NCBI GenBank assembly: GCA_002102555.1
Contig: MCFL01000108.1
Span: 1 to 64,000, forward strand
Reading direction: 5' to 3'
DNA: 64,000 bases
DNA from: Catenaria anguillulae PL171
Lineage: Eukaryota > Blastocladiomycota > Blastocladiomycetes > Blastocladiales > Catenariaceae
Positions 33,389 through 43,665 of the stretch are shown here, in pieces. Both the position numbers and the translations under genes were made by a program. Position 1 is the first letter of the stretch, and every line of letters begins with the position of its first letter. The notes under the pieces were generated by a model. The model had not been told where the DNA came from. It searched no databases and saw only the letters and a list, made by a program, of their open reading frames with translations.

Positions 33389-34896
33389 ATGTCATCCGCC
33401 AACCACCCGGGCCCCGTCCCCGTCCCGCCCTCGTCGGCCGCCCCATCCTCCACCCCCGCCGCTCCTCTGCAGACCAACGACCCGGACGCCAGCACTGCCA
33501 TGAAGCTCGCCTGGCACCAGCAACACATTCTCGCCGACCGCCCGCCTCCCGTCTCTGCGGTCGTCTCTGCAGCCGCGGCCGCCGCCTCTGCAACGGGTAG
33601 CACTGTGCCCTCGCAGACGACAACCCATTGCCCAACTCGGCAAACACGACGACGGCAACAGCCGGTGTACCTGCCAACGCACCAGGTTCCTCTGCGGGCA
33701 TGCGATCCTCCGCGTCCGCGGGCACTCAGCAACAGCCATCCCAAACCCCTCAACACGTGACGACCTACGCCAACAACCCATCCTCCTCCACGTCGGCATC
33801 CGCCTACAACACGCCGCACTCGTCGCTCCCTCCCCCACCGCCAATCCAGCACTTGCAGCCGCACGCGCACCAGCCGTCGTCGCGGTCCATGCCGCTTCCA
33901 CACGCTGCGTCCATGCACGCGGGCCCGGCGGCTGTGGCACCTTACGGGCACCAGCATTCGCACCATAGCTCGTATGCACCTGGGGCGCAAGGCGCAGGGT
34001 CGGCAGCGGTGATGCCCGCTCACTCGCAAGTGTTGCCGACGCCGCCGCCACCGGGGACGGTTCGGTTGGACGATTACATGATTGCCATGGAGGCGCGGTT
34101 TTTGAGTTCGCAGGACAAGTATTACGACAAGGCGGTCAGGGAGTTGGACAAGTACATTCGTGACTTGCAAGATGGTACGTATCAACCTAGATGTCCCTTT
34201 GGCTTTTCCCGTTGGTAGCTGAATATGTGTGAGTACACATGCCTGCATCAGACGCCGACAACGAGTTCAACCTTGCCCTTCACGACCAATGTGCCATCAT
34301 CCAAGAACGCGTCCACCAGCACCAATTGCACCTCGAATACACAGTGTCGCAAGCCGAGCTCATGTACAAGCGCGAAATCGAGGCCAGCCAGGCGCAGCTC
34401 GAGGCAGAATCCGAGGCCACAAAGCAAAAGATGCTGAGCGAGCTGGCCGTCAAGAAGCGGCGCTTGGAAGAGGAGCGGGCGCAAGATGTATTTTCCAGTG
34501 CGTGCCTTGTCTTTTGCCCGTTTTCCTCCCCATTCTCCTTGTGTGTGTGTCTGACTTTTGTGTGTGCTTGCTTTGCGTGCAGTCAATTTGGACAATCTCG
34601 ACTCGACACCCGGATCACGGCCCAACCGTGCCGTCCGCAAAACCAACAAGCGCGGCGCACCCGACGATGGGCACGGGCACGGAGCAGGTGGAGCAGGCGG
34701 CCATGGCCATGGCGGAGCTAGGAAAAAGCACAACAAGCAGAGCTCGTTGCTGGGCCCACCAAAGCTCGACGACGATGAGGTCAATGAGGATTTGGTCATG
34801 CTGCAGAGCTTGACGGGAATGGAGGTGCATATGCCGCCGCCTCTCGCACCCGTGGGGAAGGGCGGAAGGGGTGCAGCGGGAAAACGCAAGGGGTAG
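33389..34896 (+). CDS. Sds3/BRMS1-family subunit of the Sin3 histone deacetylase complex
   Basis: Exons 33389-34174, 34252-34497 and 34583-34896; introns are 77 and 85 nt with GT/AG ends and matching phases (1 and 1). The N-terminal half is Ala/Pro/Ser/His-rich. The Sds3-like core begins with ARFLSSQDKYYDKAVRELDK, continues with a coiled coil (ALHDQCAIIQERVHQHQLHL) and LKxLEEER-type helices (AVKKRRLEEERAQ). The C-terminal block LLGPPKLDDDEVNEDLVMLQ corresponds to the conserved end of SUDS3/BRMS1 proteins. These proteins bind Sin3 and are needed for its deacetylase activity in the nucleus. In exon 1 the frame shifts near 33610 by the equivalent of one missing base, inside low-complexity sequence. 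The start at 33389 has a good context (CGCC-ATG). Confidence 0.8.
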
Positions 34897-35294
34897 GTGA
34901 GTTGTTGTTGTACTCTTCTTCTTCATTTGCCACAGGCCAGGTTGTGGATGCAATCGTTGTCTTTATATGTTTGTTCCCTCGCTTGCTTTGCTTCAAGCAT
35001 GGAAGGACGAAAGGTGGGCGATGGTGAAATGAGCAAGAATGCATATCTAACTATGAGTGGAAGGTGGGTGATGAGGAGGACAAAGAGTTCTTAGGGGGAA
35101 AAAAAAACATGGTGGGGACGGCAGCAATGATTGGAAAATGGACTGTGTGGACTGTTCAAGAAAAGACGAGTGCGATTTGCGTGCAAAATTGGCAACATTA
35201 TGGATAGGCGAGGGGTGCGAGACAAAAACCATCGGAGGAAACAGTGCAAGAACAACAATAACTTTGACTTCATGAGAGCATGCGTGGGAAGTGT
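34897..35294. other. Intergenic region between convergent genes
   Basis: About 400 bp between the ends of the Sds3-like and I-BAR genes, probably their 3' untranslated regions. Includes an A-rich stretch at about 35097-35110. No gene is supported. Confidence 0.45.
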
Positions 35295-36703
35295 TCACTC
35301 CTCACGGCGCGCCTCGTCCAACGTCTGCCCAAGTGACTCCTTGGTCACCACGGCGCTATCCTCAAACCGGATGTGATGCTGGTTCTGAGGTGGCGACAAT
35401 GGCCGCAGTGGGGAATGGATAATGGGAACCGTCGGCGAGCGCGAATAGCTAATGTTCATGGACTGCGGTACAGCCAATTCGCCCGGGGCGGTTTGCGACC
35501 GCGACAAGGTACGCGCCACCGAGGTTGAGTTGTTGAGCCTTGTCAAGGAAGACAATGGGCGGCCCAGAGACGCGGGCCGGGGTGGACCTGGCGACACGTT
35601 GGACGACATGTTGGACACGCGGCGGTTGTTGGTTGCTGGCGCAGATGCTGACGACATGAAGGACGATGGGCGCATATCGAGAGTGCCTGCCTCGCTCATG
35701 CCATCCACAAGGTGCATGTCGTCGTCATAAAGGGCATTGGCAGGACGAACGCTGCGTTGAATCGTGGGCATGGGTGTTTGACCCTCGAGCACTTGCAGAG
35801 CGTGCTCGGCCGTGCCAGCAACCTTACCCCACAAAACATTGAGCTCAAGGCCAATCCAGTCGCCGCAGCGTTCGGCAACAACAGCAGAGTTGCGGCGCTC
35901 CTCCTCGACGACGGCGTCAAAGTGGTCGTTCTTGAGGATTTCGAGCGACGTGGCCATGCGCGACAGCTCGCGCAAAGTGTCTTGGAAGTGGTTGAGGTCG
36001 GAGCGGACGTTCTTGGTGGCGCGGGCTTCTTCGCGCTCGAGAACCTTCATTTGTTTCGAGTGTTGCTCCTTGGCGCGCTTGTACTTGTCGGCATTATGTT
36101 TGACGTTGAGCTTGTGGTTTTGGTAGTTGGACTTGAGCGGGGACTCAAATTGAGAGTCAAAGAGGTCGCAGGTAGTGTCATTGCCCGCTGCAAACATGAG
36201 TTGCATTTCCGAGTACTTGCGGATGGCAAAGACTACGAATACACAATGGAGCAACAGTGCAAGGTGTGAGTCTCATGGTACACAGCCCAGTCCCGCGATG
36301 GGGTTGACGACGTACTGGATTCGTCATCGGCCGAACTCTCGACCGACTCTGCAAACTTTCCGAGGGCATCAGCAAATGTGCGAGCATGCTTGGACATGGT
36401 CCGCATTGCTTTGCGGTACTCGGCCGCCGCTTTGAGCATCTCCTTGTAGGCCACCTGCGAATCCAAGATTTCCGACATGGAAATGGTCGCAATGACCTGC
36501 GCCGTATGGGCACTGGCGCCGCTGTGCGATACGAGTGTGCCGCTGCCGGCGCCACCGTGCGGCAAGGAGAGGGACGACATGGACGGGTTGTTGGTACCGG
36601 AAAACGAGAGGGACTGCACTCGGGTCGAGAGTGGGGCGAGGTCAAGGTCGGATGCGTGCGGTGTTTGATGGGAGGCGCCACCTGGTTGAGTTGAAGCTAG
36701 CAT
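35295..36703 (-). CDS. I-BAR (IMD) domain protein
   Basis: Two exons, 36703-36316 and 36232-35295, give about 441 residues. The intron has a GTACGT donor and TCGTAG acceptor and phase 1. After a Ser/Gly-rich N-terminus, helices with YKEMLKAAAEYRKAMRTMSK and ARTFADALGKFAE match the first part of an IMD/I-BAR domain. Exon 2 supplies the long coiled coil (KYKRAKEQHSKQMKVLEREE) and EEERRNSAVVAERCGDWIG, like the ERRRFCFLVEKQC segment of IRSp53/MIM. Such domains form banana-shaped dimers that bind PI(4,5)P2 membranes and actin and induce outward curvature. The C-terminal 150 residues are Ser/Pro-rich and disordered; no SH3 or WH2 is seen. A plain BAR or F-BAR assignment is less likely because of the ERR motif, but divergence is high. 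Confidence 0.65.
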
Positions 36704-37612
36704 TGCGGTATTGAATCAAGGGATTGGTGATAGGGCGAGAGAGCGAGGAAGTGGGAGGTCCTTACAGCCGTCTTGGAGGCGTTGGGTTGCAGATGCCGTT
36801 TGCAACAAGGACGGTGATGATGTGGATGGTCGATGGATGGACTTGAAGCAAAGCGTGAGACAATCTGAAACACCGACACCGCGATTACTGAAGTCTTGTC
36901 AATGTGGCACGACGGCGAGGGTAAGGACGCCGAAATGGTTGAGCAGTAAGTGAGGTGGTACCTCCGAACTTCGTCAGCCGGAAGGAGAGGGAAAAAATGC
37001 TTCATCGGCGAACAGCCATGTATACCGACTGTGTGGTGGTCGCATGACAGTGTTCCCACGCCCGTCTCGCGGCTGACATGGACTCATGCGCCACACATCC
37101 ACGTCGTCCCTCCATGCGATCGTCATTTGTTTTCGCCTTCCTCGCTCAGGCTCAGGTTGGCTGTCGCTGGCTCCAGCCGTCCGACGAAGGCTTGCGATTA
37201 TGCCCTGACCGCGTCCTCGACTCGCCTTCCATCCAATCGACCACGTCCCGCTGACTGACGAAAAGTTTAACCATACTTGGTAGTGGATCGATTCCGGGAC
37301 AGGATTAGCGCGAAATTGACGCCGATTCAGCAGTACTGCGGGAGGCCGCCGAAAAACGCGGCTGTGTATGGCTGACAGACACTCTGGCTTGTGCGAGTGA
37401 GACCAGCATGAGAGCAGGATGGTGAGACTCGTCACTGGTAGCCACCCGTGAATCATACATATCGACTATGTTAGAGCTACATGTATGTCATGGAGGAAGT
37501 CACATTGAACGGATAGCTTGAGGAACGCCGATCCATCCGTGAGTTCCGGCTCTCTGTTCCCAGTGTTTCCTCGTGGCAAGATTGCACTTGTCATCTTTCC
37601 CAATCCACCACT
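36704..37612. other. Intergenic region upstream of the REV1-like fragment
   Basis: About 900 bp separating two divergent starts. Open frames on both strands are short, overlap each other and carry no recognised domain. No promoter element is clear. Confidence 0.35.
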
Positions 37613-38512
37613 ATGCAAGAAGCTTTTACAATGTCCCGTGTGAGCCTTTCTGATGTTAAAAATTCAACAACGAGTCCAACCTGCTCTTTGGCCGGCGCGA
37701 AATGTACCAAGCATTTGGTGGCCACCAGGTCAACGACCGGGCAGGCCATTCGGCGGCAGGCTATTTCAGCATGCGCCAGTCCAAGCTCGAGCGCCAGTTT
37801 GCCGAGGCTGCCAAGGATGAGGACGGGAGCGGCAAGAAAACTCGGGGCAAGTGGGAAAGGCAACAGAAAGGGAATTCTGACTGGCGTGGTCGCATACGTC
37901 AACGGTATCATTGGCTGCATTTCGTCGCTCGTCATGTACATTTTCTGATTGACTCCGATTGCATGGTAACAGGATACACTGGGCCCGATGCAAGCGACCT
38001 GGAAATGCGGCAGTTGATTGTCTCTCATGGTGGTGCATTCAGGTATTGACGTTCGGAATTCATTCGCTTGATCTAGCTCAGTGACTCACACAAATTTCGC
38101 TCAGACAATTCTTTTCCATCTCAAGGGCACCCACATCATTGCCCCATCCATGTCCAAGTCCAAGATTCAGCAGCTCTTAACGACCAAGTCATCTTCAAGA
38201 CGAATTGCACCGATCATGCATGTTGTGCGGCCAGAATGGGTCATGGATTCAATCGCAGCGGGAAAGAAACTCAAGGTCGACAAGTATTTGCTGTTTCGAG
38301 ATGCGACCATTTCCAAGTTGCCAGTCAAGCAGGACAAGTTGAGCCAGATGAAGCAAATGAGCTTGCACCTCTGGCCTCAGTGGACTCACTTCCCACCAGC
38401 GGCTCAATGGCAAACCAGGAGTGCAAGCTATCCTTCCGCCAGCCAAAAGACTATCTTCTTTGCAACGATTCGGAAACATCAGAAAGCTGCGCCGTTGACG
38501 CAACAACGATGA
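37613..38512 (+). pseudogene. REV1-type N-terminal region with BRCT domain, polymerase part absent
   Basis: The readable blocks follow the order of fungal REV1: YFSMRQSKLERQFAEAA, then VVAYVNGYTGPDAS, then LIVSHGGAFR, KGTHIIAPSMSKSKIQQL and VVRPEWVMDSIAAGKKL, which is the BRCT domain. In REV1 this domain precedes the Y-family polymerase that inserts dCMP opposite lesions. Here the sequence ends against the convergent ABC-transporter gene. No Y-family catalytic motifs (such as the DxDxFFAS block) appear on either strand. Introns are likely at about 37911-37977 (GTATCA/ACAG) and 38044-38105. The frame shifts near 37865 (one extra G in a G run) and near 38350 (one missing base). The start is uncertain; 37613 or 37702 are candidates. 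This is either a truncated REV1 gene or a BRCT-only relative. Confidence 0.6.
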
Positions 38513-38607
38513 TTTCATGCATGAAATCCCACCAAATCCGTTCAATACACACTACAGCCGGTCACTATGCATCAGAGTTTATTTCTCGTCCACTACCTTC
38601 TATGATG

Positions 38608-40684
38608 TTACTGTGTATCACAACCCAATGTCCTCGTGCACCTGATACCCAACCTCTCAACCGCCGGCTTCAACTCAACGGCCCGATTGAAAACGCCCTT
38701 ATCCGCCCGATAATGATGCGACACGGCGATCACGGCCACCTCCTCGTGCTTCAGCATGTTCCAAAAGTGCGCCTCGGTGTGCACGTCCATGGCCGACACG
38801 CCCTCGTCGACAAGGACCCAGACTCGGGTGCCCAAGCGGCGCAGGTGGCGCACGTGCAGAAGAAGGCGGACGGCAGCAAGGCGTTGTTGTTCTCTCTGGA
38901 GAGAGGCGGGCGGCCCAGTAGGTGAGGTCCTTGCATGTGGTCCAGGGAGTGTCTGACAAAGTGTGGTCGGGTTCCATGTCGAGATCGGATTTGAGTAAAT
39001 GCCCGAGCTTGAAGTCGTGCAAAAGGGTGTGGGCTTCAGAGTAGTTGAGTGTGAACGACTCAACGGAGAGCACAGGATCAGCTGGTCGGTCAGAGAGCCT
39101 GGACCAGATAAGGTCGCTGGGCGAGAAACAGGACGTGAGCATTTGCTGGGAGCTGCAGTTGGCCCGTTGGATGGGCCAGATGCCGCAAATGGCGCGGAAC
39201 AGCGACGTTTTGCCAACGCCGTTTGGACCACTGAGGTGGAGCCAATCCGCGGAGCCGACGGAAAATGAAAGGTCTATGTGTGCCAAGTGAGAAAAGTGGG
39301 GTTAGATGGGAGAGGGCAATGCTTAAAAATGGAAGAGCCAAACGAACCCTGGAAGAGCACTTCACCCGACGGTGTGGCAAGGCACAAATTGCTCGAATCA
39401 ACGCACCGCCCTCACCCGAGCCACTACCCGAAGGCAACACGGCAAACAGCTCTTGTTCGCCTCATGTTCCTCCTCCCATGCAACATTCAGCACCTGCGCA
39501 CCCGCGTCAAATGTCCCAAGATATCCGACACCTTGTCTGTCAATGACACGAGCGACGTCAACTTGTACACGAGGTAAATGGCCACAAACCCGTTTTGCGC
39601 GACAAGCCACTGAGTGCGGGCGAATCCAGATGGTCATAAGCACCGGCGAAAATGGCAATGCAATGGCAATGTAGTTCATGATTGACCGAGATAGCTGACG
39701 AGTTCGGTGACGAGGCGCAAGTAGCATGCTGGCGCATCATGTCGAGTGTGGCGACGCGGACAGCAGACCAAGAAGCGTCGAGGCGGTGTTGTTCCTGGGA
39801 ACGTGGCAACGGTCCAGAGAGAGTGATGGGCTCGCGGTGGGTGGCGACGTGAGCATGCAAGGGCGGAACGAGCCTTCGGCCTTGTCTTTGGCAGCAACGG
39901 AACGTGCGACGCGATCGACAAGGCGAGAGCTTGCAAATGCACCAATGACAAAGTATAGATAGATGATGGCGGGACCGGACCAGCCGGAGAGCGTTGTGAG
40001 GTTGTATGTGTAGTATGCAATGAGGGCAGGTGAAAGGATGACAGATTCAATGAATTCAGCTAGCAATGTCGAGAGGCGATCGATATCTTGGGCAATGCGC
40101 TGGTCGAGCATGTCAGGTGGGGATTGTGAAGCCAGCAGCTTTGGGAATGAGGCACAGTAAAATTGATGCAGAGCAGTTGTGGTTGCCGTGCGGATCGATA
40201 GAGCCAAGTATTGCGTGAGAAAGACGACGGCTGTTTTGCCCAGGGCAGCCACCGTGAGAATGCCGAGCGCCTTGAGGAGCAGGTACAGGAACTGGGGCTT
40301 GTCCTTGGCAATGAGAGCCGAGTAGAATTGGCTGCTGAGGGAGCCCGACTGGTAGACGATCACCTCGTTGACGATGGACACGGCCAGGACAAAAACGGTG
40401 GCCATCAGGACCGGAGATGCCGGGACGGGCCGGAGGCGGAAGATGATGTTGCAAAGCAGGAAGCGTTTGGGGAGCGTTGAGCAAGGTAGGGCGAAGCGGC
40501 CGCGCCGGGTCGACGGCAGAGTCAGAGTTACTTGGATGGTGCATTCTGCTTCTGGAGGACGGCAGGGCTGGGCCGTGAGGAAGAAGTGGCTGGGAATCCG
40601 AGCCGGTATCGTCGTCGCCGGTATTGAGATGTTGATGTGGCCCGGTGGCGGGTTGGCGGCGGGCGCGGGGAGACCGGACGACAT
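38608..40684 (-). CDS. ABCD-type half transporter (peroxisomal/lysosomal family), frameshifted
   Basis: Transmembrane part: KTAVVFLTQYLALSIR, then DQRIAQDIDRLSTLLAEF (typical ABCD DQRI(S/A)QD), then GWSGPAIIYLYFVIGAF. Later blocks are ELVSYLGQS, VAQNGFVAIYL and SLTDKVSDI. The nucleotide-binding domain has Walker A GPNGVGKTS, LFLAQRPYL as the Q-loop segment, a signature region LSP...EQQRLAAVR, Walker B RVWVLVDEGVSAMD and the switch His in AVSHH. The order resembles ABCD4 or PXA1/PXA2, which move fatty acyl-CoA or cobalamin. The gene needs at least four frame changes (near 39850, 39690, 39610, 39190 and 38890), most like single missing bases. The Walker B has DEG rather than DEA/DEP; if real, it is unusual. 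Stop at 38608. The gene overlaps, antisense, the open frame that trails the REV1-like fragment. Confidence 0.75.
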
Positions 40685-41158
40685 TCATTGCGTGGTTTGG
40701 TATGGCTATTACAACGTTCGGGTGCGGGTGCGGGTGCGGGTGCGGGTGCGCTCAGCGACCATGACATGAAACAGCATCCACATTTATGCCTGCGGGACCG
40801 TCCCTTTGGCTCGGCCGGGAATTCTGGATATTTCTTTCCATGGACATACGTACATGTGAATGGCCGTCGGCCGACCACGTCTCCATTCGCTCTGTCGACT
40901 GTATACCTGCCTCTAAGCATATAGATATCACGCGCAGTCGCACGGCATGTAAGAAAGTATCCGCCCCGGTCGCAGTCATCATCGCGAGCGGCACTCGATG
41001 CAATCCTGCCTTGGACCCTTGCCGACTTACTGCCGGCGCTAGCGCTTTGATACCATCGCCCTCGCCCTGTCCTCCTTCCCGCGGACGGCACGCCCCGCCC
41101 AGCCCAGCCAACACTCTCGTCGCGTCCATCCCAACCCCAACCCCCAATCCCCATCTCC
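40685..41158. promoter_or_regulatory. Divergent upstream region of the ABC transporter and NSF genes
   Basis: Includes a short tandem repeat of GGGTGC-type units at about 40722-40747 directly beside the ABC gene start. The 3' half is C-rich, as expected for the leader of the NSF gene. No gene supported. Confidence 0.4.
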
Positions 41159-43494
41159 ATGTCGGCCCAACAAAAGATCCTGCGCGTGGCAAAGTGCCCC
41201 GTCGAGTCGCTCGCCTACACAAACCTGGTCATCGTGTCGCCGCTTGACCTCGACGCATCGGTCCGCTACATTGTCCTCAACTCGGCCTTTGTCTTCTCGG
41301 TCAAGACAGACCCGTCGGTCCAGGCGGGCGAAATCGGCACAAACCAGTTTCACCGCAAGTGGGCGCAACTCTCGCTCAACCAGCAGGTGACGGTCGATCC
41401 GTACGACCCGATCGGCCTCAATGTCGCCATCCCCGGCGCCAGCATGACGTTTGAAATCACCACGGCAAAGAAGAACCAGCAAATTGCCGAAGTCATTGAT
41501 GCGGATGCCATCATCAAGCTCATTCTCAACAACTTCGTCAACCAAATCTTCACTGTTGGCCAACCCTGCGTCCTCGAATACCATGGCGTCAATTATGTCC
41601 TCTCACTGTCCAAGGCAGAGGTCATGAGCATCGAGTCCATGCAGCGCATGCTCCGAGGCGACAAGATTGATGGTATTGTGCTCACACTCTTGCTCTACTC
41701 CCCTTCATTGCCGCATACACAGATATGAACGCTGACACCACCTATTGGATGATGGCAGCACCATCCCAACCCTCGCAAATCGCCCTTCTCCTCACCGAAA
41801 CCTCGCTTGCACTCACAAAGGGCCCCGATGCGCAATTCAAGCTCCAGGGCGACGCGAAAAAGGCTGCCATGAACCCCATCATCCAACCCAACTTTAAATT
41901 CGAAGACATGGGCATTGGTGGCCTCGACTCGGAATTCTCAGCCATTTTCCGTCGCGCCTTTGCTTCGCGCATCTTCCCTCCTGCCATTGTCGAAAAGCTT
42001 GGTATTCAGCACGTCAAGGGTATTCTCATGTACGGCCCGCCTGGAACTGGCAAGACCCTCATGGCGAGACAGATTGCCAAAATGCTCAATGCCCGGGAAC
42101 CATTGATTGTCAATGGGCCCGAGATTCTCAACAAGTTTGTGGGTCAGTCGGAGGAAAATGTGCGCAAGTTGTTTGCGCCCGCGGAACAAGAGTACAAGGA
42201 AAAGGGCGAAGAGTCGTCGTTGCACATCATCATCTTTGACGAGCTGGACGCCATTTGCAAGCAGCGTGGGTCCAAGAACGACGGAACGGGTGTTGGCGAC
42301 TCCATTGTCAACCAGCTTCTCTCCAAGTTGGACGGCGTGGAGCAGCTCAACAACATTCTCGTCATTGGCATGACCAATCGACTCGACATGATCGACGAAG
42401 CACTTGTGCGTCCCGGCCGCTTGGAGCTCAAGCTCGAAATCTCGTTGCCCGATGAGCCCGGTCGATTCCAAATCTTCAAGATTCACACAAAGAAGATGCG
42501 CGACAACAACCTCATGGATCCGGACGTTGATCTCAGCGAACTCGCTACCCTCACCAAAAACTTTAGCGGAGCCGAAATCGCCGGTCTAGTCAAGTCGGCC
42601 ACCTCGTTTGCGTTCAACCGTCACATCAAGGTCGGCGACGCCTCCGTGTCAACCGACTTGGACCTCATCAAGGTCAACCGCAGCGACTTTATTCGCGCAT
42701 TGGAAGAAGTCCCCGCCGCATATGGTGCAAGCGAGCAGGAACTTGGCCAGTGCGTCCCCAACGGCATCGTTCCATTTGGTACAACACGCTCGCTCCTGGA
42801 GCGTGGCGCATTGTTCATCAAACAAGTCCGCGAATCCAGCCGCACGCCGCTCGTGTCGGTCCTCTTGCACGGCCCTTCTGGTTCGGGTAAAACGGCGCTT
42901 GCAGCAACGATTGCCATGTCGTCCGAGTTTCCGTTCATCAAGCTTGTCTCTCCAGAGTCCATGGTTGGATTCAACGAGCAAGCCAAGGCAGCGCAGATCG
43001 CAAAGGTGTTCAACGACAGTTACAAGTCGCCCATGTCGGTCATTGTTGTGGATAACCTCGAGCGTTTGCTCGAGTGGGTGCCGATTGGTCCTCGGTTGTC
43101 CAATACCGTGTTGCAAACACTGCTTGTGCTGCTCAAGCGCGCACCGCCCAAGGGTAAGAAGTTGCTCATCTTGTGCACGTGCACGTCGCGGAGCGTGTTG
43201 CAGCAGCTCGACATGGCCGATTGCTTCAACTCGGAGATGTATGTGGCCAACGTTGCGGATCTGGATGGCGTGCGCGAGGTAACCAAGGCCATGGAGCTGT
43301 TTGGTGCAAAGAGCGATTTCGATTACGTGTTTGACACGCTGGCACGGTCTGGTTTGAGTGGCACAGGGGCGGTGGCCAACACCTTGTCCGTACCGGTAAA
43401 GAAACTGTTGATGGATATTGAGATGGCCAGGCAGGATGAGGACCCCAAGTCATTCTTTATCGAGACGATCACGGCCGAAAGCCGGCGGCTGTGA
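41159..43494 (+). CDS. SEC18: NSF/Sec18 vesicle-fusing ATPase
   Basis: Two exons, 41159-41672 and 41723-43494, encode 761 residues. The 50-nt intron (GTATTG...ACACAG, phase 1) is one of the shortest in the window. The N-terminal substrate-binding domain has VAIPGASMTFEI. D1 has Walker A GPPGTGKT at about residues 276-283, Walker B IIIFDELDAI, and the sensor-like MTNRLDMIDEAL with an RPGRLE Arg finger. D2 has Walker A GPSGSGKTA, then VIVVDNLERLLEW. This is the domain plan of NSF: D1 gives the ATPase force, D2 supports hexamer assembly, and with alpha-SNAP the protein disassembles SNARE complexes on Golgi and plasma-membrane traffic. Length and motifs are typical; no frame break is seen, making it one of the best genes to use as a reference for assembly quality. 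Confidence 0.97.
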
Positions 43495-43665
43495 GCCTCC
43501 TCAACTATCCGCGGCCGTTGCTGTGTGTTTGCACCATGACTCTTTATACTTTCTACATGCAATATTCACATACATCTTGTCATCTGCATTGACTGGTGCA
43601 CAATCGATCGACAATCTTTATTGGCATGGGTGCAGAACAGCAAACCACCATGAACGAAGAAAACA

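Noticed and set aside
33268-34248. 326-codon minus-strand open frame
   Set aside because: Antisense to the Sds3-like N-terminal low-complexity region.
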